From: Clostridium tunisiense TJ
Lineage (GTDB): Bacteria; Bacillota; Clostridia; Clostridiales; Clostridiaceae
Length of the DNA stretch: 64,000 nucleotides
Direction: 5' to 3'
Assembly (NCBI RefSeq): GCF_000300195.1
Contig: NZ_AMQH01000006.1
Location: 62,001-126,000 of the forward strand
Shown: piece by piece, positions 1 through 8,269 of the stretch
How positions within the stretch are numbered: the stretch's first letter is position 1
Layout: each line of letters starts with the position of its first letter
Program-made: the position numbers and the translations under genes
Notes under the pieces: generated by a model
Seen by the model: the letters and a program-made list of their open reading frames with translations, nothing else
What the model was told of the DNA's origin: nothing
The model's database searches: none

Positions 1-631
1 CTGATGCTAATTCTTGTACCTCATTAATAAATCTACTGGTATGATACCCATCACAAACTGCATGGTGAACCTGAATGGATATAGGAATAAATGTTTTATT
101 ATTTTGTTCAAAATATTTACCAAGGGTAAATATAGGAGTTAAATAGGTTCCATCATCCTGTATATTAAGATTAAAGCCAGTAAAACTCACCCAAGGTATG
201 CAAGATATAGGGAATGTATTGGTTGATTCATTGAGCTTCGGTTCAAAACTCATAATGTGCCCATAGGTTTTAATATCCTCAAGATATTTATTATAAAAAC
301 CTGAAAAACTTTCTTCATACTCTGTCCAGATACTTGAAAATGTTTTATTATCCTCATGAAAGATAGTGTAATTTGGACTCATACTATCCCAGTATCCTAA
401 ATTATTATTTTCATCAAAACAGATGCGGAATTCCTCATGGTTATTTACCACAGTTGCAATGATATAAATAAGTGTTGGGTACAGTTTAAGTTTTTTTAGT
501 CTAATGTGATTCAGTAAATTTGTTATTTCTATATTTGCTGTCATGCTATAAGTGCATTTAACAGAATTGAAATAGTGTTCAAAATATGGTTTTCTATCCC
601 AATGTTCAGTATCTATTAAATTAAATTTCAT
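1..631 (-). CDS. cat: Chloramphenicol O-acetyltransferase (3' end cut by window edge)
   Basis: Acetylates chloramphenicol with acetyl-CoA, giving resistance. About 210 residues are visible from an ATG at 631 and the frame is open to the left edge; the family is about 215-220 aa, so only a few C-terminal residues are missing. The family's catalytic motif HHAVCDGYH is present near residues 189-197, the second His (about 190) being the catalytic base. The start has an AGGAGG site 7-8 bases upstream. A consensus promoter, a nine-codon leader ORF and a hairpin burying this ribosome binding site lie upstream, so expression is probably drug-inducible. The assignment is firm; the exact cat subgroup cannot be told. 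Confidence 0.93.
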   Translation of the reverse strand, partial: MKFNLIDTEHWDRKPYFEHYFNSVKCTYSMTANIEITNLLNHIRLKKLKLYPTLIYIIATVVNNHEEFRICFDENNNLGYWDSMSPNYTIFHEDNKTFSSIWTEYEESFSGFYNKYLEDIKTYGHIMSFEPKLNESTNTFPISCIPWVSFTGFNLNIQDDGTYLTPIFTLGKYFEQNNKTFIPISIQVHHAVCDGYHTSRFINEVQELAS

Positions 632-636
632 AATTT

Positions 637-676
637 TAGCCTCCTAAAAATTTCGTTAACTTATTTTAGCAGGCTA
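637..676 (-). promoter_or_regulatory. cat translational attenuator hairpin
   Basis: On the minus strand TAGCCTGCTAAAA (676-664) can pair with TTTTAGGAGGCTA (649-637): 12 of 13 positions, one G-G mismatch. The right arm contains the AGGAGG of cat and the left arm is the end of the leader ORF. This is the layout of the known inducible Gram-positive cat attenuators, in which a ribosome stalled on the leader opens the stem. Confidence 0.8.
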
Positions 677-695
677 TCTTAATTGAGATAATCAC
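666..695 (-). CDS. cat leader peptide (9 codons)
   Basis: A tiny ORF, GTG start at 695 and TAA at 668-666, encodes MIISIKIAC. It has its own GGAGGG ribosome binding site (707-702) six bases before the start and ends inside the left arm of the hairpin that sequesters the cat ribosome binding site. It resembles in position and size the leaders of inducible cat genes; the peptide itself was not recognised as a known leader. Confidence 0.72.
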   Translation of the reverse strand: MIISIKIAC

Positions 696-727
696 TTTAC
701 GCCCTCCAAACCTATATATTTGTTTGT

Positions 728-756
728 ATTATAGCATATCTACTACATTGTATCAA
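728..756 (-). promoter_or_regulatory. Promoter of cat
   Basis: Minus-strand TTGATA (756-751), a 17-base spacer and TATAAT (733-728) form a near-consensus sigma-A promoter about 20 bases upstream of the leader ribosome binding site. Confidence 0.75.
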
Positions 757-955
757 TTGCCAACCTTCACCTAAAATATAGTTTATAAATTATTTTGTAA
801 TTTGATTTCAATCACATTCAATTCCTAAAATTCTTTGTACAATTAATACATAGTCAAGCACAAAATTTAGTTCAATAGCCTTACTGGCTAAGACTTTATG
901 AATTACAAAGAAGAATTTTTTTAGATAAATATTATGGTTGTGAGGAGGTATTATT

Positions 956-1711
956 ATGAATGAAAAACGTATTGAAAAACTAACTCAAGTGCTTAAAAGG
1001 TTAAATACTGAAGGAGTTACTGAGGAGAGTAGAAAAGAAGCTCTTGATATTGTTGCTAATATAGATCCTATAGAGTTATCCATTGCAGAGCAAAGATTAA
1101 TTGAAGAAGGAATGCACCCAGAGGATTTAAGACATTTGTGTGATATTCACATGGAGGTTTTAAGTGATGAGCTAGTGAAGCTTAGAAAGAAAATTCAACC
1201 TGGTCATATGCTAGATACCTTAATTGTGGAGCATGAGAAGATAAAGGAATTTTTAACTGAAGTGGAGGCTTTAAACTTTTTAATTCAAAAATTAAATAGC
1301 TATGAGGAAGGGCCAGAGTTATTTAGAGAAATGGCTGTCCTTGCAAATAATATTTTAGAGGCAGAAAAACATCATCAAAGAGAGGAAGATGTGCTATTCC
1401 CTGAACTTGAAAAAAGAAATATCACTGGCCCAACTAGAATAATGAGAATGGAACATGAAGACCTTAGAGCAAGAAAAAAGGTTCTTAGAGAAACCTCAGA
1501 ATTAGCTCCTTCACTAGATTTTGCTCTATGTAAATCACTAATTGACGAAACCTCAAAGTACCTTGTGTTCCAGTTAAGAGATCATATTTATAAAGAAAAT
1601 TATATTTTATATCCTACAGCTGTAGATGCAATAAAAGAAAAAGAAATCTGGAAGGAAATGAAGGAAAAGTGTGATGTTATTGGCTACTGCCCCTTCACTC
1701 CAGAAGTGTAA
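956..1711 (+). CDS. DUF438 / hemerythrin HHE domain protein
   Basis: A 251-aa cytosolic protein. Residues about 1-70 match the DUF438 domain. Residues about 85-230 form a hemerythrin-like HHE four-helix bundle with metal-ligand motifs visible as EHEKI, EKHHQREED, MEHEDL and DHIYKEN. Such proteins bind a di-iron centre and are linked to oxygen or nitric oxide sensing or repair. The ATG follows a GAGGAGG site. The next gene encodes a DUF2249 protein, a usual companion of hemerythrin/DUF438 proteins. The C-terminus is short: DUF438 proteins with a PAS domain exist, and this one lacks it. Family is clear; exact function is inferred. Confidence 0.88.
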   Translation: MNEKRIEKLTQVLKRLNTEGVTEESRKEALDIVANIDPIELSIAEQRLIEEGMHPEDLRHLCDIHMEVLSDELVKLRKKIQPGHMLDTLIVEHEKIKEFLTEVEALNFLIQKLNSYEEGPELFREMAVLANNILEAEKHHQREEDVLFPELEKRNITGPTRIMRMEHEDLRARKKVLRETSELAPSLDFALCKSLIDETSKYLVFQLRDHIYKENYILYPTAVDAIKEKEIWKEMKEKCDVIGYCPFTPEV

Positions 1712-1742
1712 GCATTAAGCTAAGGATTAAAATATTAATATA

Positions 1743-1801
1743 TAGGAAACCAAAATTAATCCAAACTTATACCTTCTTCTATCTCGGTTTCCTTAAGGCT
1801 T
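1743..1801 (+). repeat. Inverted repeat between hemerythrin and DUF2249 genes
   Basis: AGGAAACC near 1743 pairs with GGTTTCCT near 1786 across a loop of about 35 bases. It may be a weak terminator or processing site. Confidence 0.35.
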
Positions 1802-1912
1802 TTAGAAAAGAATAAATTAAAGTTTTCATAACAAAGCCTATAATAAGTTGTAACAAACACTGCCTAGGGCTACCTTTAGTCCATGGACAAAAAATATAAG
1901 GAGATGTTAACT

Positions 1913-2146
1913 ATGTCACAATTTGCTGCACAAGTAGATGCAAGAAAATATGAACCCAAAGACAAACACGCTGTTATTTTTCAAACCTTTTTCGACTTAA
2001 AAAAAGGTGAATTTATGGAACTTATAAATGATCATGACCCAAGACCACTACACTATCAATTTTTAGCTGAACTAGATGGTCAGTTCAGTTGGGAATACCT
2101 AGAGCAAGGACCTGAGGTTTGGAGAGTTTCTATAGGTAAAATGTAA
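1913..2146 (+). CDS. DUF2249 domain protein
   Basis: A 77-aa protein matching the whole DUF2249 domain: an early DAR motif, the central NDHDPRPLHYQF motif and a C-terminal FSWEYLEQGPEVWRV. The start is the ATG at 1913, which has an AAGGAG site 7 bases upstream; an upstream in-frame ATG at 1883 has none. DUF2249 proteins are small and often sit beside hemerythrin/DUF438 and nitric oxide or denitrification stress genes, as here; their biochemical role is not established. A strong terminator follows. Confidence 0.85.
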   Translation: MSQFAAQVDARKYEPKDKHAVIFQTFFDLKKGEFMELINDHDPRPLHYQFLAELDGQFSWEYLEQGPEVWRVSIGKM

Positions 2147-2152
2147 TAAATT

Positions 2153-2229
2153 AAAGCTAAAGCTTCAACTTAAATATTATAGTGTCCTTTACAAAGGATA
2201 CACTTTATATGTTGTAGCTTTAGCTTTTT
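2153..2229 (+). terminator. Terminator after DUF2249 gene
   Basis: A 17-base outer stem (AAAGCTAAAGCTTCAAC with one mismatch to its partner) encloses a second hairpin (GTGTCCTTT...AAAGGATACAC) and ends in a T-run. Confidence 0.8.
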
Positions 2230-2303
2230 CATATTTTCAATTCTTCTCTCTCCCCTTCTAAGTTATCCTTCCAAATGTCAATAAAATTTTAACTTAATCT
2301 TTT

Positions 2304-3176
2304 TTAGGCTAAGCTCTCAAATCCAAGGCCCTTCCCCCAAACTGAAGTAACAGGAAGCACATTTACAAAGGCGTTAGGATCTTCATTTGCTATAAACATT
2401 TTAATTAGCATTGATTCTCTAGGTGAGCATATAGTTACAATTTTTAATCTTACTAAATTCATATAGCCACCTTTTATTTCATAAGTGCTAATGCCTCTTT
2501 TTATATCACTTAGTATATAATTTGAAATGGCCTCATGATTTTCACTTATAATTTCAATTTTTACCTTCTTAGAGCTGAAACCATAAAGCACAACATCTGC
2601 TACTTTCATAAATATGAGTTGAGATATAATAGCATATAGAGCAATTTCCTTATTATATATTAATGCAGAGGATATAATTATAACTCCATCTATGCATAGT
2701 AATATTTCACTTAAACTTATAAAAGGAAATACCCTATTATGAAGTATCTTTGCTACAGTATCACTTCCACCTTGTGAAAATCCTCTTTTTAATATAAGAG
2801 CAGTTCCTATGCCACATATAATTCCAAAGTATATTGAAGCTAAAATCCTATCATTTTCTATGAAGGCAAAATTCATTTTTTCAAATGCTATTAAAATCAT
2901 TGGAAAGGTAATAGATAGGGTTGCAATCTTCACAGCTTCACCTTTGCCTAGTGTGAAATATGCTGTTATTAATACAAGTATAGACAAGGAATAATAAATG
3001 TAGGAATAGCTAATCTTAATGATTTCCTCCATAATAATGGATATGCCTGTAATTCCACCAGAAATTAGCCCATTAGGCTTTAGTATTGAGGTAATTGAAA
3101 AAGCCACTAATATACAACCTATTGCAACAAAAATGAAGTCTAATACTTTGTTCTTTAAATTTAAATTCTTCATCAT
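2304..3176 (-). CDS. YitT family membrane protein (DUF161 + DUF2179)
   Basis: About 290 aa. The N-terminal two thirds hold five or six hydrophobic helices with the YitT motif LKPNGLISGGITGIS, and a second glycine-rich repeat KRGFSQGGSDTVAKI. The C-terminal 80 residues are the soluble DUF2179 domain (KVKIEIISENHEAISNYIL...). The family is widespread in Firmicutes and its substrate is unknown. The start is the ATG pair at 3176/3173, which follows a GAAAGGTG site; the longer frame from 3203 has no site. It stands alone on its strand. Confidence 0.87.
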   Translation of the reverse strand: MMKNLNLKNKVLDFIFVAIGCILVAFSITSILKPNGLISGGITGISIIMEEIIKISYSYIYYSLSILVLITAYFTLGKGEAVKIATLSITFPMILIAFEKMNFAFIENDRILASIYFGIICGIGTALILKRGFSQGGSDTVAKILHNRVFPFISLSEILLCIDGVIIISSALIYNKEIALYAIISQLIFMKVADVVLYGFSSKKVKIEIISENHEAISNYILSDIKRGISTYEIKGGYMNLVRLKIVTICSPRESMLIKMFIANEDPNAFVNVLPVTSVWGKGLGFESLA

Positions 3177-3300
3177 TACACCTTTCTTCTTTAAAATAAT
3201 CACATTAACTATGATAGCTTACCAATGTATATTCTAAAAAAAATCCAGGTTAAATGTAGGTAAAAAGTGTGATGATTAAAATTCAATAAGACTCATAATA

Positions 3301-3368
3301 AAAAAAGTCTGTATAAACCTTAAGATTACTATAATAAATAGTTATCTTAAAGTCCCTACAGACTTTTA
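3301..3368 (-). terminator. Terminator after the degenerate receiver gene
   Basis: Minus-strand AAAAGTCTGTA pairs with TACAGACTTTT, enclosing an inner stem built on CTTAAGATAAC, followed by a T-run. It lies downstream of the 3678-3427 ORF. Confidence 0.75.
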
Positions 3369-3426
3369 TAATTTTGAGAAAAGTAGCATTATAAGTGGCG
3401 CCTTAGCTCTACTCTACTCCATAATA

Positions 3427-3678
3427 CTACAATAATATTATTCTAATTCTATTATTATGTTCTTTAAATAATTGTATAGTGGAAGCTAAGTTTGAACTGT
3501 GAACTGAAGTTTGATAAATAATAATATCTGGATAATACTCTTCACATTTGCTAATGGCTTCTATGGAATTTTTAGCCACATAAACTAAGTTGATTTTCCC
3601 CTTAAACACTATACTAATTATTGAATTATAAATTATATCTAAATCTCCAATTAACATCACTCTATCCAAAGCATTCAC
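3427..3678 (-). pseudogene. Truncated, degenerate response-regulator receiver-like ORF
   Basis: An 83-aa frame resembling beta1 to alpha4 of a response-regulator receiver domain (VMLIGDLDIIYNSII...PDIIIYQTSVHSS). The phospho-acceptor Asp expected after the PDIII strand is replaced by Gln, and the frame stops before strand beta5 and its conserved Lys; further stops follow in frame. No good ribosome binding site precedes the GTG. It is most simply read as a decaying regulator gene that keeps its terminator; a small atypical receiver protein is possible. Confidence 0.45.
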
Positions 3679-3768
3679 CCGTATTTAATTGTAGCCTAAA
3701 ACAAGTTTTTCTACAACACCACTGACCACAAAATCCTAGATGCCTAAGGACATAATTTATTATGAACC

Positions 3769-4134
3769 CTATACGGAACTTAATTTTTCAATTGCTTGGT
3801 CTTCGTCTGGTAAAAAGAATATATGCCTTCCTTTATTGCTCTCATAAATAAAGTCTCTCAAACTCTTGCTTGTATATACTGAAAAATCTCCTACAATGGC
3901 TAGTTTCACATTGTAATTAACAAACTTTTGAAGTATATCTCCTGCAAGCTTGGTACTTAAGTTAAAAAAGTCCTCGCATACTGCTGACTTATTTAAAACT
4001 ACGCGATTGCAGCCAGTATCGTAAGTTGCTGTCATAATAAAGTCTAAGGCTGATTGAACATCTGATATCACTATCTCACAGCTATTTATAACTGCAATCT
4101 CAACATTTTTTTCTTTAGCTATATTTATCTTCAT
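3769..4134 (-). CDS. DUF4180 domain protein
   Basis: A 121-aa soluble protein matching DUF4180 along its whole length: ...ALDFIMTATYDTGCNRVVLNK, EDFFNLSTKLAGDILQKFVNY, KLAIVGDFSVYTSKSLRDFI and ESNKGRHIFFLPDEDQA. The domain's function is unknown; it often accompanies regulators in Firmicutes. The ATG follows a GGAGG site 7 bases upstream. The degenerate receiver ORF lies 90 bases downstream on the same strand. Confidence 0.85.
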   Translation of the reverse strand: MKINIAKEKNVEIAVINSCEIVISDVQSALDFIMTATYDTGCNRVVLNKSAVCEDFFNLSTKLAGDILQKFVNYNVKLAIVGDFSVYTSKSLRDFIYESNKGRHIFFLPDEDQAIEKLSSV

Positions 4135-4300
4135 AAAAATCCTCCATTCACATAAATAAGTTTACTTTATAACAAAAAACAAGTGTTCCTACTATTATAT
4201 CTTAATTGTAACCATAACTCCAATATGTTCAAAGGCATATATATTTTAAGGCATAGTTTTCATACTGAAAAGTAGCTAGTTTTTTTCCTTAAAGCTCTAA

Positions 4301-4504
4301 TTACCTACTTAGATTCTTATAAGAAGTAAACATATAAAAATAATCCGCTGCATCTTTTCTTTCACTTTTATTTTCCAAAATCTCCTCCTCGAAACTCTCA
4401 TCTTTTACCATATAAATAGTATAACAGACACCATTCGCAGCAGTAAACTCACCAAATAGTGGAATATACTGTTGTAAATAAAAACTATGTTTATTTATGA
4501 TGTG
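4301..4504 (-). pseudogene. C-terminal remnant of an unidentified gene
   Basis: An open frame of 67 codons without a start, bounded by stops, that reads like real coding sequence (…FYLQQYIPLFGEFTAANG… and …ERKDAADYFYMFTSYKNLSR). The only internal ATG has no ribosome binding site. It is probably the tail of a lost gene; I do not recognise the family. Confidence 0.4.
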
Positions 4505-4647
4505 TTATTTTCTATTGTAAAAATAGCAAAGTCATTAAGGTATTTAAAAATGCTTATCTGTATATATTCATCAATATATGATGTAAAATAGTAGTAAATC
4601 ATCAACTATTCTTAAATAGTTTAAATAAAAGTTTAGGAGGTTTTATT

Positions 4648-5082
4648 GTGAGCAACAATTTAACGGTAACAGCAGATATGATAAATGACAAAGTGAAATT
4701 TTCTGGGGTATCACGTGATAATCATGAGATAATTATCGATTCTATTGATGGAGATGGGTATACACCACTTGAGTTATTCCTTATGAGTATGGCAACTTGC
4801 AGTGGAATGACATTGGCTTTATTACTTAGAAGGATGCATAAGGAAGTAGCTGAGTTTAAAGTAATTGCTTCTGGCGAAAGAAGGTCAACTCCTCCATCAT
4901 ACTTTAAAAGTATACATTTAATATTTGAGCTTGCATCAAAGGATTTACAGGCAAGTGAGATTGAAGAAACTATAAAACTCATGGAAGAATCTATGTGTCC
5001 TGTTTGGAACATGGTGAAAAATAATGTTGATATAAGCAGTGAGTATAGAATCACATGCAGAGAAAAAATAGAAAGCGTATAA
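4648..5082 (+). CDS. OsmC family protein
   Basis: A 144-aa OsmC/Ohr-fold protein. Members are thiol peroxidases that reduce organic hydroperoxides using two cysteines. Here these are C51 in MATCSGM and C118 in EESMCPVW, matching the usual separation. The GTG start at 4648 has a TAGGAGG site 7 bases upstream. It is monocistronic. The sequence looks more like the YhfA/OsmC-related group than Ohr, so the substrate is uncertain. Confidence 0.88.
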   Translation: MSNNLTVTADMINDKVKFSGVSRDNHEIIIDSIDGDGYTPLELFLMSMATCSGMTLALLLRRMHKEVAEFKVIASGERRSTPPSYFKSIHLIFELASKDLQASEIEETIKLMEESMCPVWNMVKNNVDISSEYRITCREKIESV

Positions 5083-5572
5083 TTTTATAAATACTATCAC
5101 CGAAATTCACCATTACTAAGAACCTTTAATAAATATTATTCCAGTTATAAATTACTTCTTTGAAAATTAAATAATACTGTAATAGCAATAGAAATTAGCT
5201 CAATGTTATAAATTTGAAATCAACATTATTAGTAGAAGTATAATTATGAAATTTAAAAAGATAAGTGCTAATAATCTTGAGTAAGTAAGAGCGTTACATA
5301 TCTATAGTTATCCTATTTCATTAATGCCTAATATTAAAATTCAAGCTAAAAACCTAAGGACAGCCCCTAATCTAAAAAAGTGAATTCTTTTAAGATTAAG
5401 GGCTATGCTTAAGAAAATCAGTGTATAGAGCCAATTATTGTTCCGCTAAAATAGTAAATTTGTATTCTACTCATATATTTTATTCTCCAATTAACTTTTT
5501 ACTATTATTTTTGAAGTATATACAAAGGCCCATTTTTCATTTTCCTTCATTAATATTATTTATTTTCTAATC
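5083..5572. other. Intergenic region with one inverted repeat
   Basis: No coding frame is seen. AGCCCCTAATCT at 5361 pairs with AGATTAAGGGCT ending near 5404; on the minus strand it is followed by T-rich sequence and could terminate transcription. Confidence 0.5.
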
Positions 5573-6748
5573 TTAATGATGAAATAACCTTATATTTGAG
5601 AAAGCCATTGCTATATCATATTCATTACATGCCTCTATTACTATTTCATCTCTTAGAGAACCACCAGGTTGAGCAATATATTTTACACCACTTTTAACCG
5701 CTCTATCTATATTATCTCTAAATGGGAAAAATGCATCTGAACCTAAAGATACTCCAGATAAATTAGATAACCATTTGGCTCTTTCTTCCTTTGTTAATCT
5801 ATTCGGTATGTCATTAAGTATTCCGCTCCAATTTTTCATTTCCTCAGCAGTAATATCTTCTCTAAGGTATTGATCTATAACATTATCCCTATCTAACTTC
5901 GAAATGCCTTCTTTGAAGGATAAGTTAAGGACATTAGGATGCTGTCTCAAATACCATACATCTGCTTTTGATGCAGCTAATCTTGTGCAATGTATTCGTG
6001 ATTGTTGTCCCGCACCAACACCAATTACTTGACCATCTAAAGCAAAACAAACAGAATTAGACTGAGTATATTTTAATGTTATCATTGAAATAAGTAAGTC
6101 TCTTTTCCCATCAACTGTAATAGTTTTGTTATTTGTTACTATATTATTAAGTATGTCCTGGTTTAGTTGAATATTATTTCTCTTCTGCTCAAATGTTATA
6201 CCGTAAATATCTCTCTTTTCTATCTCTTCAGGTTCATAGTTATAATCCATTTTTACAATACAGTAACTTCCTTTTTTCTTTTTCATTAGTAGCGCCAAGG
6301 CTTCATCTGTATATCCTGGAGCAATTATACCATCTGAAACAGATTTGCTTAAAATTACTGCAGTAGGCAAATCTACAATATCACTAATAGCCACCCAATC
6401 ACCAAAAGATGACATTCTATCTGCACCCCTAGCTCTTGCATATGCAGAAGCCACAGGAGATAGTTCTATATCCTGCACAAAATATGCCTTTTTTAATACA
6501 TCGCTTAAAGGCAGCCCTATTGCAGCACCTGCAGGACTTACATGTTTAAAAGATGCTGCTGCCGGTAATCCTAATGTTTGTTTTAATTCTTTAACCAACT
6601 GCCATGAATTAAAGGCATCCATAAAATTAATATAACCTGGATTGCCATTAAGCATTTCAAATGGTAATGCCTTATCTTTAATATAAACTCTTGCTGGTTT
6701 TTGATTAGGATTGCATCCATATTTTAATATAACCTCTGATTTTCTCAT
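5573..6748 (-). CDS. Stand-alone AICAR formyltransferase (PurH C-terminal type)
   Basis: A 391-aa protein matching the AICAR transformylase half of bifunctional PurH: it transfers a formyl group from 10-formyl-THF to AICAR to make FAICAR in purine synthesis. It starts directly with KYGCNPNQKPA and keeps the family motifs SFKHVSPAGAA, GQQSRIHCTRLAASKADVW, SDAFFPFRD and YIAQPGGSLRDEIVIEACNEY. The N-terminal IMP cyclohydrolase domain is absent. The ATG at 6748 has a GGAGG site; an upstream frame to 6763 overlaps that site. The 5' leader holds a ZTP riboswitch, so it is switched on when AICAR/ZTP builds up. A standard bifunctional purH may exist elsewhere. Confidence 0.9.
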   Translation of the reverse strand: MRKSEVILKYGCNPNQKPARVYIKDKALPFEMLNGNPGYINFMDAFNSWQLVKELKQTLGLPAAASFKHVSPAGAAIGLPLSDVLKKAYFVQDIELSPVASAYARARGADRMSSFGDWVAISDIVDLPTAVILSKSVSDGIIAPGYTDEALALLMKKKKGSYCIVKMDYNYEPEEIEKRDIYGITFEQKRNNIQLNQDILNNIVTNNKTITVDGKRDLLISMITLKYTQSNSVCFALDGQVIGVGAGQQSRIHCTRLAASKADVWYLRQHPNVLNLSFKEGISKLDRDNVIDQYLREDITAEEMKNWSGILNDIPNRLTKEERAKWLSNLSGVSLGSDAFFPFRDNIDRAVKSGVKYIAQPGGSLRDEIVIEACNEYDIAMAFSNIRLFHH

Positions 6749-6775
6749 AAACCTAACCTCCAAAATAATTTAATA

Positions 6776-6875
6776 TAAAAAACCGCCTGGATAAAATTAT
6801 ATTTACCCAGGCGGTCGATATTTTTCTAAATCATGCTCCCTATGGTAAACTCCATTTCCGCCAGTTACATGATTA
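6776..6875 (-). promoter_or_regulatory. ZTP (pfl) riboswitch with terminator
   Basis: Minus-strand aptamer from about 6874: a P1 stem ATCATG/CATGAT enclosing AACTGGCGG and ACCATAGGGAGC, then CCGCCTGGGTA, the three conserved blocks of the ZTP/pfl motif (GGCGG pairs with CCGCC as a pseudoknot). CCGCCTGG (6814-6807) is also the left arm of a terminator hairpin with CCAGGCGG and a T-run ending near 6777. Ligand binding would keep that arm from the terminator, giving an ON switch for the downstream AICAR formyltransferase. Confidence 0.92.
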
Positions 6876-6894
6876 TATTATTTATTTTAGTTAA

Positions 6895-6923
6895 ATTATA
6901 GAATATATTCATATTTATGTCAA
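6895..6923 (-). promoter_or_regulatory. Promoter of the ZTP riboswitch transcript
   Basis: Perfect sigma-A boxes on the minus strand: TTGACA (6923-6918), 17-base spacer, TATAAT (6900-6895), placed about 20 bases before the aptamer. Confidence 0.88.
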
Positions 6924-7013
6924 ACTCTATATTCAAATGAATTTTACGGTATTTTTTATATTTTAGTACAAAAACTGCCCATAAAAAAATTTTTCAATAT
7001 TTTTATGAAAGGT

Positions 7014-7039
7014 TGTAACAAAATGCTATTATGATAGTC
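7014..7039 (+). promoter_or_regulatory. Candidate ECF autoregulatory promoter
   Basis: TGTAAC (7014-7019), 16 bases, then AGTC (7036-7039), about 25 bases before the sigma gene start. The form (xGTAAC/-AAC -35 box and short GTC-type -10 box) fits ECF promoters and self-regulation, but it is one site only. Confidence 0.4.
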
Positions 7040-7063
7040 TTATATATGAAAGGCGGTGAAATT

Positions 7064-7540
7064 GTGACGGAATTTGAAGAAATATACTCCAGATATTTTA
7101 AGGATGTATATAGATATGTATTGTGTCTTTCAAAAAATGAAAGTATTGCAGAAGAAATAACTCAAGAAACATTTTTCAAAGCGTTAAAAAGTTTTAATAG
7201 TTTCAAGGGTGATTGTAAGATTAGTGTTTGGCTTTGTCAAATTGCTAAAAACTCATATTTCTCATATTTAAAGAAAGAAAAAACTAGTTGTGAAAGTGTT
7301 GAGGAACTAAATCAGGTTTTTGATACTGATCTTGAAAAAATATTTATTGGCGATGAAAATGCATTTGAAATTCATAAATTAATCCATAATTTAGAAGAAC
7401 CATATAAAGAAGTGTTTACTTTGCGTTTTCTTGGAGATTTATCGTTTTTAAAAATTGCTGAATTATTTGGGAAAACAGAGAGTTGGGCAAGAGTCACTTA
7501 TCATCGTGCAAGAACAAAATTAAAGGAGAAGTTGATATGA
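7064..7540 (+). CDS. ECF-type RNA polymerase sigma factor
   Basis: A 158-aa sigma-70 family protein of the extracytoplasmic function group. Residues about 1-70 are sigma region 2 (FEEIYSRYFKDVYRYVL...EEITQETFFKAL), and residues about 105-155 are region 4 (LEEPYKEVFTLRFLGDLSFLKIAELFGKTESWARVTYHRAR). The GTG at 7064 has an AAAGGCGGTGA site; the ATG at 7031 lies before it and is unlikely. It overlaps the next gene by 4 bases (ATGA), which encodes a zinc-finger membrane anti-sigma factor, the classic pairing for a cell-envelope stress response. Confidence 0.9.
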   Translation: MTEFEEIYSRYFKDVYRYVLCLSKNESIAEEITQETFFKALKSFNSFKGDCKISVWLCQIAKNSYFSYLKKEKTSCESVEELNQVFDTDLEKIFIGDENAFEIHKLIHNLEEPYKEVFTLRFLGDLSFLKIAELFGKTESWARVTYHRARTKLKEKLI

Positions 7541-7974
7541 AGTTATCATGTGAGGTCATTAAAGATTTATTACCATTGTATTACGATAAAGTTTGCAGTA
7601 AAGAAAGCTCTTCCTTGATAGAAGAACATTTAGCTGAATGTCCACAATGCATGGATGAATTTGAAAAGCTTAAAATAAATTTAGAGAATCCAACTATTTC
7701 AGATGTGGAGGTAAAATTAATGAAGAATATTTCAACAAAATGGGAAAAGGATAAGAAATCATCATTTGCAAAAGGTTCCATGTTGGTGTCAGCATTGGCA
7801 GCTATAATTTGTTTTGTTGCCTATAATATTATTGGGGCAGAAGTATTACCAGATGGTACATTAGTTGAACCCTTCGCATTAATACCTATTGGATATATAT
7901 TTCTTCTCATGTTTATTATTTCATTGATATGGAACTTTGTAATTTCAAAGAAGCACAAGATTCATACTAAGTAA
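7537..7974 (+). CDS. Zinc-finger membrane anti-sigma factor
   Basis: A 145-aa protein beginning at ATG 7537 (AAAGGAG upstream), overlapping the sigma gene. The N-terminal 45 residues carry the ZAS/zf-HC2 signature C-x-H-x3-C-x2-C type motif (EEHLAECPQCMDEF). Two hydrophobic segments follow, about residues 87-107 and 115-140, with a short basic tail. It presumably holds the partner sigma factor at the membrane. The signal that releases it is not visible. Confidence 0.85.
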   Translation: MKLSCEVIKDLLPLYYDKVCSKESSSLIEEHLAECPQCMDEFEKLKINLENPTISDVEVKLMKNISTKWEKDKKSSFAKGSMLVSALAAIICFVAYNIIGAEVLPDGTLVEPFALIPIGYIFLLMFIISLIWNFVISKKHKIHTK

Positions 7975-8092
7975 AACAGTATATCCTGCATTTCTAATTA
8001 CCATATAGCTTTTTATATAAAAGCTACATAAATAGGATATATACCCTTTCTGCAACTTCCTTGTATTATTTACCAATAACAAATTAAATTCA

Positions 8093-8131
8093 AAACCTAT
8101 GCTAAATCGAAATTATAGCATAGGTTTTTTG
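8093..8131 (+). terminator. Terminator of the sigma/anti-sigma operon
   Basis: AAACCTATGCTA pairs with its near-perfect complement TAGCATAGGTTT and is followed by a T-run. Confidence 0.85.
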
Positions 8132-8269
8132 GTTTCATATAAACATCACTTTATTACAAGAACCCACTTACCATTAAATATATAAGAATCCATAAAAGCC
8201 TACAAAAGCTTATTTTATATCAATATATTATAAAGGGGATGCATTATTAAAGAAAATAACCTTCTTATT

